Below are positions 11,099-22,011 of a DNA stretch of 64,000 nt, piece after piece. Made by a program: the position numbers and the translations under genes. Under the pieces are notes generated by a model. It searched no databases, was not told where the DNA came from, and saw only the letters and a list, made by a program, of their open reading frames with translations. Position 1 is the first letter of the stretch; each line of letters starts with the position of its first letter. This stretch comes from Schistosoma haematobium (lineage: Eukaryota > Platyhelminthes > Trematoda > Strigeidida > Schistosomatidae): assembly GCF_000699445.3 (NCBI RefSeq), contig NC_067195.1, forward strand, positions 80,532,569 through 80,596,568, given 5' to 3'.

Positions 11099-11228
11099 CA
11101 CAGATTGAAATCATGAGTCAGTTGAAGCTAGACCACCATGGAAAACCTGGAAGCACTGGTCTAGCTTCAATTGACTCATGATTTCAATCTGTGAAATTTC
11201 TAAAATCTCCACAAACCCCTTCTGATAA
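11099..11228 (+). mobile_element. SINE-A palindromic insertion with 12-bp TSD
   Basis: Flanked by TACCATTTATTT (11087-11098 and 11229-11240). The arms CACAGATTGAAATCATGAGT and ACTCATGATTTCAATCTGTG are inverted copies of the SINE-A 3' region, followed by the normal 3' terminus (CCACAAACCCCTTCTGAT). Head and hammerhead core are absent. It is closely similar in sequence to the element at 60908-61030. Confidence 0.9.
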
Positions 11229-11875
11229 TACCATTTATTTAACAAAACATCTGTCGATTAAATCTCGATACTTGTGAAAACAGAGCTCAATTAATGAAAA
11301 TAAGCATGATACAAAAAATATGACAGCTGGAAGATATTTGTCTAAATAATTACGAAACTATCTGTGTACTAAAGTTATCAAGAACATAACGTAAATAGAA
11401 TATGAAAGGTGTCACTTCGTCTCTGCAGTAGTTGCCATTCGAATTTTGATCTGAAAATACAAACGCTATATCCCAAGCGTTTTATTTACACTTAGTCTAT
11501 CTGTTAATGTCAACTGATATCATTCATCTTATCTATTTCATTTTTTGAGGAAAATACACCTATTATTCTTAATTATTATAACTTCCCCTCTCCAATCTGG
11601 TCAATCCAACAAGGAAACAGGAATCAGATAAAATATTAAGTGCATAGATATGCACAAAATCACACATGTATAAAGGTAGAATTACAAAGACATGAATAAT
11701 GGAGGTATATATGCTGAAAATCACCGTCTCCTTTGGAAAATAGAGTTATTAAAAAAAAATTAAAAATGACTCGATAGTCACATGTTGCCTGAGTTATTCT
11801 AGTTTCTCCAAAAGCTAGGATGTATCGCGTATTTAGAATAAAGTACAGAATTTATGACTTAGAATTTGGGGGTAC

Positions 11876-12595
11876 TAACTTACGCCCGTTACCCCTCATG
11901 GAGGAGCATAGACCGATCATCAGAATTCCCTATTGAATTCTGTTTTGGGCAATCCTTTCTAGCTCTTCCTAGTTTCTATTCATCCTTTGGATGTCTCCTT
12001 CCGATTCCCGGCACATTGTATTCTTTAGTCTTTCTCATTTCCGTTTCTCTTCACGATACCAAGTTAGAGCTTGTCTCGTGATGCAGTTTGATGATATCCA
12101 TAATGTGTAACCTGTCCACCTTCACTGTCTTTTCCTAATTCCTTTTTCATCTGGAAGTTGGTTTGTTCTCTCCTACAATAGGCTGTTGTTGATGGTATCC
12201 GGTCAATGGACATTGAGTGTCTTGTGTAGCCATTTGTTTATCAATACTTTCACCTTTTTGTTGATGGTTGTAGTAGTTCTCAACGTTTCTGCTCCGTACA
12301 GTAGAACTGTGTTGATGTGTGTATTGAAGATTGTGAGTTTGATATTGGTTGACAGACAGTTGTTTTGAGTTCCATATGTTCTTCAGTTTTAGGAATGTTA
12401 CCCTTGGCTTGCCAATCGTTTGCTTTACGTCTGCATCCGATCCTCCTTGTCCACCGATGATGCAGCTGACCAGATACATGAACGTTTCCAACTATTCCAG
12501 AGTTTCTCGATCAATTGTGATTGGGTTGGTGTTCTCTGTGCTGTATTTGTGGATCTTGGTTTTACCCTTGTGCATGTTGAGACCTATTGATGCAG
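11876..12595 (-). mobile_element. RTE LINE fragment, 3' half
   Basis: The - strand encodes the C-terminal part of the RTE polyprotein in several frames ([29 protein letters not shown]). The 3' end at the left has only a short ACTTAC tail. The 5' break is after the complement of GAGACCTATTGATGCAGAAG. Frameshifts and stops make it a pseudogene. Confidence 0.85.
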
Positions 12596-12944
12596 AAGCT
12601 TTGCTTTGTTTGAAGCTACCACGAGTTCACTTAATCTGCGAACGAGAACAAAGACTCAGTGACCAAAGACCAGCAAGCTGGCTATTGATGCGTCCCAGCC
12701 CCGCTAACTAGAGGGAGAAGTTCAAGCTTGGAATGGGGAAGTATATTCTACAAACAGCCAGAAACGAGCGATCACACAGTGATCCATAAACAAAATTCAA
12801 ACGTATATATATCAATTATATGTATATAATCGATATTACCATGGAAGTGTTTTTAAACATTTAATCGATGATTTAGTCAATCGACTGCCGTAGAAATATT
12901 TAACATTTAATCGATAAGAATAGTTTAGTTAATTAACAATTATA

Positions 12945-13021
12945 CGGTAAAATACACGTATAGTATTGGTCCACAAATGGATCCCGAAATTACCACTCAT
13001 TATTCTTATCGGGGCATAACA
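12945..13021 (-). mobile_element. LTR-2 5' end fragment
   Basis: The - strand starts TGTTATGCCCCGATAAG at 13021 and matches the first ~75 bp of the 19094 copy (AATAATGARTGGTAATTT, ATGGACCAATA-like). The remainder is missing or too diverged to follow left of 12945. Confidence 0.65.
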
Positions 13022-13109
13022 GGCTTCTGCTACACTGCCTGTCTTTACTTGCACTTTTCGCTGTGTGTATGATAAAAGGGCTTAGTTATTTTCGAAATCC
13101 AAACTGTCC

Positions 13110-13437
13110 AACTGTGTCCAAGCTGTCCATTGTATTCCGTGCTTCCCTTCTGATGTGGAGGTCTTCATAATCCAGTTAACCATCAGAAAGAAGAAGAAAG
13201 GCGAGAGCACAAAGCTTTGTCTGAATCCGGTCAGTTGTCAGCTATCCTCCATGCACCACCTTTCAGTCCATTCCGTCGTATGAATTTCTTATGATGTTGA
13301 CGATCTTTTCGGCTACTCAGTCCATAGCTTCGAGGAGGATTCCTCAATATTTTATCCACACTATCAAATGCTTTCTCATAATCAAGGAAGTTGATGTATA
13401 GTGACGAGTTTCATTCGATTGATTGCTCAGGCCCGGA
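13110..13437 (-). mobile_element. RTE LINE segment, inverted, upstream RT part
   Basis: The - strand corresponds to the RT region from the complement of CAATCGAATGAAAC to the complement of CCATTGTATTCC. Its left edge is at the same element position at which the + strand copy starts near 13520, so the two may be one insertion with an inverted 5' segment. It is disrupted by stops. Confidence 0.75.
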
Positions 13438-13440
13438 TAA

Positions 13441-14362
13441 AGAAGGAGGTTTGAGCATGCGATTAGCAACCCCTTCTCTTAAAAAACCGCCTTGATAAAA
13501 AAAGTTCACCAGCAAAAGTCCATACAATGGACAGCTCAGAATCAATTAGACGATTTGGACTTCGCAGATGACCTAGCCCTCCTATCGCATACACACGAAC
13601 AGATGCAGATAAAGACAGCCAGTGTAGCAGCAGTCTCTGTATTAGTAGGCCTCAGCATACACAAAGGGAAAACCAAGGTCCTCAAATTCAAAGCGGAGAA
13701 CAGCAATCCAATCACTCTTGATGGCGAAACTCTGGAAGATGTAGAATCCTTCACATACCTGGGAAACATCATCGATGAACAAGGAGGATCCGATGCAGAC
13801 GTAAAGGCGAGGATTGGCAAAACAAGGGTCGCACTCCTACAATTGAAGAACATATGGAACTCAAAACAACTTTCAACCAATATCAAAGTGAGAATCTTCA
13901 GTACCAACGTCAAGGCAGTTCTACTGTATGGAGCTGAAACGTTGAGAACTACTACAACCATCAACAAAAAGGTGAAAGTATTTATAAATAGCTGTCTTCG
14001 CAAGATATTCAACATCCATTGACTGGATACCATCAGCAACAGCCTTCTCTGAGAGAGAACAAACCAGCTTCCAGCTGAAGAAGAAATTAGGAAAAGACGA
14101 TGGAAATGGATAGGACATACATTACGCAAATCATCAAACTGCATCGCGAGACAAGCCCTAACTTGGAATCCTGAAGGGAAGCGGAAGAGTGGAAGGCCAA
14201 AAAACACATTACGTCGGGAAGTAGAAGCAGATATGAAAAGGATGAATAACAACTGGAAGGAGCTGTAAAGGATTGCCCAGGACAGTGTTGAATGGAGACT
14301 GCTAGTGAGCGGCCTATGTTCCTTCACGAGGAGTAACAGGCGTAAGTAAGTAAGTAAATAAA
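13441..14362 (+). mobile_element. RTE LINE, internally deleted, + strand
   Basis: A piece of RTE 5' leader (CCCGGATAAAGAAGGAGG, then ATTAGCAACCCC) is joined directly to RT sequence at ~13515. The open frame (13492-14022) carries FADDLALLSH, YLGNIIDEQGG and [12 protein letters not shown], then a TGA after KIFNIH; the 3' region ends in the GTAA tail. Catalytic FADD is present but the N-terminal RT and endonuclease are missing. Confidence 0.9.
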
Positions 14363-15250
14363 TAAGTAAAAGTCACCGGAATCTTTGGTTAGTTACAATA
14401 AACTAACTGCAAAATATAGTTCAAATCTTAAACACTAATAAGGATTAGAATTAGTATTAGGAATTTCGGTGCATATAAAGTGGTCCTGAATCGTAATCCT
14501 GTCCACCTTTCCCAACCTTAAAGTCCAACGATTTAAAACCTATGACTATCTTGGGAAAGTCGATCATTAGTTCTGAAGAAATAGATGTTTCGTTAGTCCT
14601 TTAATTTCGTTACATTTTCATTTACTCATCCATATTAATTAATTTCTGATTGATTAAAACAAATCAAGATCCTATAGTTGTTCATCAGTATGCTTTATGT
14701 TTACCCCAATACCAAACTAGTTGGATATTTCGTTATGGATAAATATTAATGTAACTCAGCAAATTCGTTACAATCGTTTTCGTTATCACAGTTTAATAGT
14801 TTAATATTATAAATTGTGTTTGCACATGAATTATGAAATTGACTAATTCATGTCACAAATGCTACTCAGTTTCAATAATCCAAAATTTGACTATTGCTTT
14901 ACTTCAAATAAAATATACAAATGACTGTATTCGAACACTACCCCGATCTATTTCTAATCTATAGTAAACAATGTGTGCTCTGTGCATTATTCCATCTGTC
15001 CAGCCCTATCTGTATTTTTTCTCTGTTAAAACACTATTAATACGACAGTTCCTGATAGGATGATAGTCGATGAAAGGTAGTCATACAATACAGTCATTTT
15101 GTGTACATATGTGTTCAAGAGAACAGAATACTTTTTACATAATAAGTTTAACAGACTAATTGCGTGGCTTACAGAGAGAAAATTGACAAGGGATATTCAA
15201 ATGTCAGAATTATACATAGTAGTGTTCGGCTAGATCATTTATTGTTGAGC
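14363..15250. other. Intronic DNA, nothing recognised
   Basis: AT-rich sequence between two RTE copies. No gene, tandem repeat or known repeat family was seen. Confidence 0.4.
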
Positions 15251-15258
15251 TAGTCAAG

Positions 15259-16443
15259 GATAGATCCTGTAAAGACCAAATCGCAACTCTACGGATCATT
15301 GTGGAACAATCAATTGAATGGAATTCATCACTCTACATCAACTTCATTGACTACGAAAAGGCATTTGATAGAGTGGACAGAACAACACTATGGAAGCTCC
15401 TTCGATACTACGGCGTGCCTCAGAAGATAGTCAATATCATACAGAATTGCTATGATGGATTACACTGTAAAATTGTGCATGGAGGACAATTGACAGACTC
15501 GTTCGAGGTAAAGACCGGTGCCAGACAAGGTTGACTACTCTCACCCTTTCTCTTTCTCCTGGTGATCGACTGGATCATGAAGACGTCAACATCTGAAGGG
15601 AAGCACAGTATACAATGGACATCTAGGATACAGTTAGACGATATAGACTTCGCAGATGATCTGGCCCTCCTATCGCAATCGCAATAACAAATGCAGGAGA
15701 AGATGACCAGTGTAGTAGCAGCCTCAGCAGCAGTAGGTCTCAATATACACAAACGGAAAAGCAAGATTCTCCGATACAACACAACATTCATCAATCCAGT
15801 CACAATTGACGGAGAAAATTTGAAAGATGTGAAAACCTTTACATATCTGGGCAGCGTCATTTATGAACAGGGTGGATCTGATGCAGATATGAAGGTGCGG
15901 GTCGGCAAATCAAGAGCATCATATTTACAACTGAAGAACATCTGGAACTCAAAATAACTATCTGACAAACAACATCAAGGTCAGGATTTTCAATACAAAT
16001 GTCAAAACAGTTCTACTGTATGGGGTAGAAACCTAGAGAACTACGAAAGCCATCATCCAGAAGATACAGGTGTTTATTAACAGTTGTCTACACAAAATAC
16101 TTCAGATCCGTTGGCCGGACACTATTAGCAACAACCTACTGTGGGAGAGAACAAGGTATATCCCAGCGGAGGGAGAAATCAGGAAGAAGCGCTGGAAGTG
16201 GATAGGACACACATTGAGGAAAGCACTCAACTGCGTCACAAGACAAGCCCTCATATGGAATCCTCAAGGCCAAGGGAGAAGAGGAAGACCGAAGAACACA
16301 TAATGCCGGGAAATGGAAATAGACATGAGAAAAATGAACAAGAATTGGATGGAATTAGAAAAGAAGGTCCAGGAGAGAGTGGGTTGGAGAATGCTGGTCG
16401 TCGGCCTATGCTCCATTAGGAGTAACAGGCGTAAGTAAGTAAG
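15259..16443 (+). mobile_element. RTE LINE, 5'-truncated, probable 8-bp TSD
   Basis: TAGTCAAG occurs immediately on both sides (15251-15258 and 16444-16451). It encodes RT motifs in order (LYINFIDYEKAFDRVDRT, FEVKTGARQG, then FADDLALLSQS in the next open stretch, YLGSVIYEQGG), broken by a TGA after ARQG and a TAA at ~15955. It ends in the GTAA tail. Confidence 0.9.
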
Positions 16444-16721
16444 TAGTCAAGTGTATTAAGTTAAGACATCCTAAGTTTTATCTAGATCAAATAAATTGCC
16501 AGTTGTATATTCACTGACTAAAGAAGACAATATGACTTGTACATGTAATAAGTATAATACACTGTTTAAAAGATATTTGGTACTCAAGGTACTTGAAGTA
16601 CTAATGAAATAGAATTTCTGAAAAATAAAACACAAGACTGTTAAATGAACATGGTTGTTTCACATAATTTTCCCTATATGTAGACTAAAATTCGTTGCAC
16701 AATAAAAATATGAATTCATTC

Positions 16722-16905
16722 ATTGTGGATAGCAGTGGAATCTACTATGAGAATCTTATCCCAATTGTGACTTACCAGCTAGATGTTTGTACATCCCAGG
16801 GTTGGTGTTTATATCAGGACTCAGACACAGTATATTTTACCTCAAAAGATCAAAAAGTTATCCACTGAGATACTGAGTCTAGACTGTCACTATTGTGTAT
16901 ATTGT
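16722..16905 (-). repeat. Smα satellite relic, decayed
   Basis: The - strand matches the Smα-type unit: complement of GGATAGCAGTGGAATC at the ribozyme 3' side and CATCCCAGGGTTGGTG upstream. The hammerhead core (CTGATGA ... GAAAC) is no longer recognisable. Confidence 0.55.
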
Positions 16906-17144
16906 TTAGGTTTTCAATGATCCCGTCGATATCCGATCCTATAAAAATTGTGACAAAATGGCTATATCGAGACAATCTACATAGGGTTCACATATAACAT
17001 CAACGACTAATCAGAATTCAGTGAAGAATATAAACAACGAGATAGTTCAGAACGTGTCTAAATTTTCATACGGTTATCTAATTATAAGTGAAACATATAC
17101 TTTCAGAATAGGGATTTGTGTAGATTGTAGTAATTATGATAGTC

Positions 17145-17425
17145 GAATTCATGAGTCGATCCAAACTAGATTACAATTGAAAACCTGGAATCACTGGATG
17201 GCTGTTATGTCTTAATATGGAAATCCTCACCTGTACACATCTACGATCTCGCACGCGGGACTCGAACACAGGGCTTTCGATCTCGCGCACGAGCGTCTAA
17301 CCTCTAGACCATTGAGCCGGCATCCAATGGTGTTAATGTCTAACTTCGATCGAGTCATCAACTCTTCATCGATTGTTTGCAATGGTGGTCTAGTTTAGAT
17401 CGAATCATGAATTCAACTGTTAAAA
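17145..17425 (-). mobile_element. SINE-A, full architecture
   Basis: GAATTCATGAGTCGATCC at the left and GATCGAATCATGAATTC at the right show the inverted ends. On the - strand the head carries a B-box (complement of GGGACTCGAACAC) and A-box region; the body (complement of TCTTAATATGGAAATCCTCA) is a decayed hammerhead. No TSD was identified. Confidence 0.75.
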
Positions 17426-17827
17426 TATATAAATATTCCAGAAGGAAACACCGAGAAGAATGTAGGAACAGAATCTTTAGAAGTAGAAAAGTAATGTCAT
17501 CAGTTATATGATTGAAGATAATATTTGTCTTTTTTCTTAACTAATAATACTATTGTTATTAGGTTGTAAGCAGTTGAGATGAATCCATAAAACAAATAAA
17601 TTCATACTTTCATTAAGCTATTATAATCGATTAAGCACACACATCAACTCTATAATACAACTTACACAATGTTCATCAATTTCGATCAATAAGCTTACAT
17701 CACAAACATATACCATCCTTATCAACTGTATCAAATCAACAAAACAGCAAGCAAAGAAAGAAAGTTTTTATTGAACAGGAAACACACTTTTCACATAAAT
17801 AAAACAACACATTGAAAACTATAAACA

Positions 17828-18010
17828 AATATGGATAGTAGATAGCAATGGAATCCAGGACGCGAGTTTCATTCTATTTTGGACTCATCAATTGGATATA
17901 CCTGTATCCTAGATTTGATATTTACTCCAGGACTTGAACTTAATACCACTCGCTCCAAACACTATCTTATTATCCACTTAGCTACTAAGTCTCAGGGTGA
18001 ACATCAACCA
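17828..18010 (-). repeat. Smα satellite unit with damaged hammerhead
   Basis: The - strand reads a B-box-like TTCAAGTCCTGG, then CAGGTATATCCAATTGATGAGTCC, stem II, GAATGAAAC, CGCGTC and CTGGATTCC (given in pieces). The cleavage triplet GTC and GAAA survive. Core C3 is T (TTGATGA) and stem II is mispaired (GTCC against GAAT). Smα satellites with hammerheads and a Pol III promoter are known from schistosomes; this copy should be inactive. Confidence 0.75.
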
Positions 18011-18202
18011 CTGAAATATTTATTTCTTGTCTAATCATTTTCATATATAACTAATAGAAATCAATAAAAATTCTAGAAAACTATCTTAGTGAACTATTTC
18101 TTATTTCATTCATAAAATATACTACTAATCATTAGCAATAAAGTATTATTCATAAAAATTTATCAATGATTGTTCTAGTTGTTTTGTTGTTGTTTGTTTG
18201 TT

Positions 18203-18231
18203 TGGTTGGTTGGTTGGTTGGTTGGTTGGTT
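18203..18231. repeat. (TTTG)n/(TTGG)n microsatellite
   Basis: Simple tetranucleotide tract, GTTTG units changing to GGTT units. Confidence 0.9.
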
Positions 18232-18346
18232 ACAAAATGCAAAACAAATATGCTAACAATCTATATATATATAAATTGTATATATATACTTTTTTTCTCT
18301 TAGAAACCAATCGATACAATCAATAGTTTCAAATCATTTAAATGTA

Positions 18347-18348
<2 letters not shown>

Positions 18349-18406
<58 letters not shown>
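18349..18406. repeat. (ATT)n microsatellite
   Basis: Nearly perfect run of ATT units; no adjacent LINE tail was recognised. Confidence 0.9.
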
Positions 18407-18408
<2 letters not shown>

Positions 18409-18699
18409 ACAAGAAGAAGTCATTTGAATCAATAAATCAATTTATATTGGTTGATTGATTATTTTGTTTTTTTTATAAATGAATCAATGTGTACATTGAT
18501 ACATAATATTTTGAAAAATAAAAAAAAAATTTTTTTTGTTTTTAAATCAAAATATCCAGCAACAAAAAATTTGTTTGAATGAATTCACTGAGACTATTTA
18601 TACATTTTTCAATGTTCAATATATATGTGAAGCAGTTTTTGATCAATTTTGTTTGTTTGTTTGTTTGGTTAGTTTATTTAAGAAATCAGTTTTGTCAAT

Positions 18700-18895
18700 A
18701 AGTAATTTACATGCAAGACTGATAAGTTTTGAGTTTGAATCTTGTGAGGTGAGGTTCTGGATGAGCACTGTTGAAGAGTTTTATGTGATAGGACGAAATG
18801 ATAGTGCAGTACTTCTAGGGTTTCCATAGTAGTTTAGCTTCAATTGACTCATGATCTCAATTATTGAAATTATCAATAATATTCAGAAAAAAATC
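18700..18895 (+). mobile_element. SINE-A, 5'-truncated
   Basis: The tRNA-like B-box is GAGTTTGAATC. The hammerhead-like body is GAGCACTG, TTGAAGA, GTTT...GGAC, GAAAT. C3 of CTGANGA is T. The tail is TTCAATTGACTCATGATC. The 97-codon frame overlapping it is incidental. Confidence 0.7.
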
Positions 18896-19093
18896 CCTTT
18901 TGAAACATAATTTCCATTGAGAATTTCATTCAAAGTTTTAAATTCTATTTTATTTACTTTTTAACGTCTGGAAAGTTGAGATGTACCATGAATACGTGTT
19001 TACAGATAACATGTATAGATAACTTGGAATAAATAAAATAAAAAATCTTCAATGAAAATCATGCTCTTATATTCAACATTGGTAAACTAAAGG

Positions 19094-19569
19094 TGTTGTA
19101 TCCCGATAAGAATAATGAATGGTAATTTTTGAGATCCATTTATGGACCAATATTATGAGTATATTTTTATCGTATAATCGTTATGTAACTGTTCATATTC
19201 ATGCCCCTCTTATTATGAGCTTTATTTTGACTCATAAGCTATTATTATACGATTTGGCATTCATGAATTATTCACTGTCTGTTAATCGCTACCTCCCTCA
19301 GTCACAGCCACATCTGGCTAATTCTTGTACAAATGTTGTTTCATATTTTATTGGTACGTTGTGGTCGGTTTGTTTGGTATGTAAACTCAGTATGCTTGAA
19401 ATATAATGATTCATATTGCAGAGGCTAAGACTTGTGTTCTGGACTCAACTGACTGGGCTAGACAGGGAAGCAGAGCCAATCGGGACTCTAGATCGTTCTT
19501 ACGTGTTTTACGCGTCTTTAGTCCGATCGATAATTCGCTGCCGTCTAATCTGCAGTCACGGTTATAACA
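19094..19569 (+). mobile_element. Solo LTR, family LTR-2, best copy
   Basis: It begins TGTTGTATCCCGATAAG and ends TTATAACA, so the ends are short inverted repeats TGTT...AACA. Flanks AAAGG (19089-19093) and AAAGA (19570-19574) are a 4/5 TSD. It includes the shared segments CAGCCACATCTGGC and GACTGGGCTAGACAG. No internal retroelement coding adjoins it. The small frames in it are not genes. Confidence 0.75.
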
Positions 19570-20070
19570 AAAGAAATGGAAAACTATTCGAAATTATCAG
19601 ATATTGAACAGATATTTTATTAAATATTTCAAAAAGGATCATTGATCTTACTTGATGAATGTATTATAAATTATGCAATCAATAACCGTCACTGTTCCAT
19701 CATGATCATTAACTTATGTATAGTATACTTATAAGTAGACGTTTTTTCTTTCAAATAAATCCTACTCGATTAACTTCGACTATACATTACACCTATACCC
19801 AATTCATTTTCTGTATACACAGTTTTTTCATTATATATAATACAGAAATGTACTAACCATCTAAAGTAGACTATAAAGACAACAAATACTGAGAAAATTT
19901 AATTGAGGATCAAAGTTTAAACAAGAAATTAAAAATTGGTATTTTAACTGAATACTATTTATCACATTTTGACTTGTGTGAACTTTCATCCTTTCAGTCT
20001 CTTAACTGATTAATAAGATTTACACAAAAAATAATATTCAGTCTTTTAATATATATGTATACAAAATGGT

Positions 20071-20310
20071 TGTATCATGTAACTGGTATTGTGACGTAGC
20101 GTGGTGTCGAGTCGGGGTTGACTATGAGCACCACTACAGGGAAACGCTTACCAAAGAAATCGGAAGGCGAAGGTTGAACGTAACCAGATTTATTCGTTGG
20201 CGATCTCGTGGTATCGAAAGGATACCGAGATCGTACCAAAAGGGTACAAGTGGAATCAGCGGGCAAGAGTACGAACGTACGAGGTCACAATCCGCGGAAA
20301 AGTAATGGAG
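20071..20310. other. GC-richer island with hairpin, unassigned
   Basis: Base composition is visibly less AT-rich than the surroundings. GATCTCGTGGTATC followed by GATACCGAGATC forms a hairpin with a short loop. Overlapping short frames occur on both strands. It may be part of an LTR (TGTAACTGG ... TCACTACA near 20447), but no flanking duplication was found. Confidence 0.35.
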
Positions 20311-20634
20311 AGTAATGGGGGAGGAATATGGCTGTCTTTAGCACAGTTAAACAAACGAGCACAGTAAAACAATCACTGGTACAATTGGTTATAATAATTG
20401 TTTCAATTAAATCAATCGCATTCTCTTGGTAAAGGTAGGTCACTACAGTGAGCATCAGCGAAATTGCAATTGTAATAACCATTTCAATGGATTTATTTTA
20501 TTAAGAGAATGAATGAGAATAAAGAATAAACACAATATGAAACGACATGAAATACATGATTTAATAAAAGATTAAATATGACCACAATCGCCTCAGTTAG
20601 ATCAATTCTGTGTGATGTCATCCAATCATCGATC

Positions 20635-20822
20635 ACCATCACCTTTTGAAAACTGAGTAGCACTGGAAAGCTATTTCGACTGTGTATGGAAATCCTCACC
20701 AGTGCGTATTCACGATTTCACGGGGGACCGAATTTCGGACTTTCAGCAAGTCTCTGACTTTTAAACCATTGAGTCGATATCGAATGGTTTACAAATCTAA
20801 CTTCAACCGATTTGTGATATTC
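20635..20822 (-). mobile_element. SINE-A copy
   Basis: On the - strand: head (complement of GACCGAATTTCGG is a weak B-box), body (complement of TATGGAAATCCTCACCAGTGC) and tail. Diverged; no TSD was identified. Confidence 0.6.
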
Positions 20823-21174
20823 TACTACTAAATCCAGATGTCACCGATGAGTAATTGCCTCACATTCAACATGTGTGAACTAGACAGCTTTTGGTTTATC
20901 ACTAGAACATCAGGAATCATCTTCAAAAATCAGACACTAGCAGAGTTTGTGGAGATTCTTGAATTGTATAATTTACTTTCCAATAATTGAGAAACAAGAG
21001 TCGTCGTCTAGGTTGAATTCATCATAAAAACTGTGAAATTCAATAGTTTTCATTAATCCTCTTTACAGTAGTATATTGATTTAGTTATTTAGGGGTCATG
21101 TCTTATTTTTAAACCTCTCTGCATATTTTACATTACATAATCTCATATTATTTCCCCTTTTTTACATTTGTTAG

Positions 21175-21693
21175 TGCGCAACAAGTCCATGTCATCGACG
21201 TGAAGAAGATAATAAACTAGCTGTGGAAGAATTCAAACGTGATTTAAGTCGACGTAATATATTTCGATGTTACGCTACACCAACACCATCCCATACAACA
21301 TTAATTACAACAACAACACTAACAAATAATCCACAATTTTCGAATAATATTTTAACTAATGATCAACAATCTTTCACTAATACCATTTCGTCCTCCTCAT
21401 CACCATCATTATCTGTTCCTTCGATTTCTCAATCTTCTACAACATTGAATCATTCTATGCTAATGTCAATGAATAATAAATCACCACCTAATAGATATCA
21501 TCTACCTCTTATTCAACAATTAGATTCTAATCATGCTGCAGCTATACTACATCGTTTATATACATCATCAATGTTTATGCATGGTCTTCTATGGCCTGGT
21601 GGTATATTTCTAACTGCTTTAATCATTTTATTATTTACATATTTTACTGATTCATGTGAAGCATGGGCTGGAGATAAAACTGTTATTGCTTAA
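21175..21693 (+). CDS. BK-channel beta-subunit-like protein, exon 2
   Basis: Encodes residues 218-389 and the stop. It opens directly after the TTAG acceptor with CATSPC, matching the C-x-x-x-x-C spacing that follows the ectodomain loop in KCNMB proteins, then a charged helix-like stretch and FRCYA. A Ser/Thr/Asn-rich insert (~250-325) is unusual for the family. The second hydrophobic segment is ~352-375 (LLWPGGIFLTALIILLFTYF); LLWP resembles the CFLWP of vertebrate beta subunits. The short cytoplasmic C-terminus ends DKTVIA. The frame is open upstream through the splice site, so a start inside this exon is not needed. Confidence 0.8.
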   Translation, partial: CATSPCHRREEDNKLAVEEFKRDLSRRNIFRCYATPTPSHTTLITTTTLTNNPQFSNNILTNDQQSFTNTISSSSSPSLSVPSISQSSTTLNHSMLMSMNNKSPPNRYHLPLIQQLDSNHAAAILHRLYTSSMFMHGLLWPGGIFLTALIILLFTYFTDSCEAWAGDKTVIA

Positions 21694-21889
21694 ACAGGAA
21701 AAATTTATTATTTATTTCCTTTAATGGATTAAATTCAAAGTGAAACAATAATACATAGTGATTCATCTTAAAACTTTTCTAATTTCAATGATTATCATTA
21801 TTTAATTGATTTGCTATGGATCATCATATTCTATTTAGATTCACTTTTGTTTTTGGTTATTCAAATATTGATATGTATGTGTGTAGATA

Positions 21890-21980
21890 CGTGTGTGTGT
21901 GTGTGTAATTTAGATTGTGTATTTATATGTTTGTTGTATGCATAACGTGCAGGTTTGTGTGTGTGTGTGTGTGTGTGTAC
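21890..21980. repeat. GT-rich microsatellite in 3' UTR
   Basis: Two (GT)n runs (~21892-21907 and ~21957-21979) lie in the presumed 3' untranslated region of the channel gene. Confidence 0.85.
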
Positions 21981-22005
21981 GTGTATGCACCTGGAAACAT
22001 GAAGT

Positions 22006-22011
22006 AATAAA
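22006..22011 (+). promoter_or_regulatory. Candidate poly(A) signal, channel gene
   Basis: AATAAA 313 nt after the stop codon at 21693; plausible but not unique in such AT-rich DNA. Confidence 0.4.

Larger units (their letters stand above)
2000..21174 (+). other. 19.2 kb phase-0 intron of the channel gene
   Basis: The donor GTAAGT is at 2000-2005 and the acceptor (T-rich tract then TTAG) ends at 21174. Joining the exons keeps the frame and brings the ectodomain cysteines of both exons into the KCNMB order. The intron holds at least six RTE pieces, eleven SINE-A copies, two Smα relics, LTR-1 and LTR-2 copies and a fold-back element, in both orientations. No additional exon was recognised inside it. 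Confidence 0.7.
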
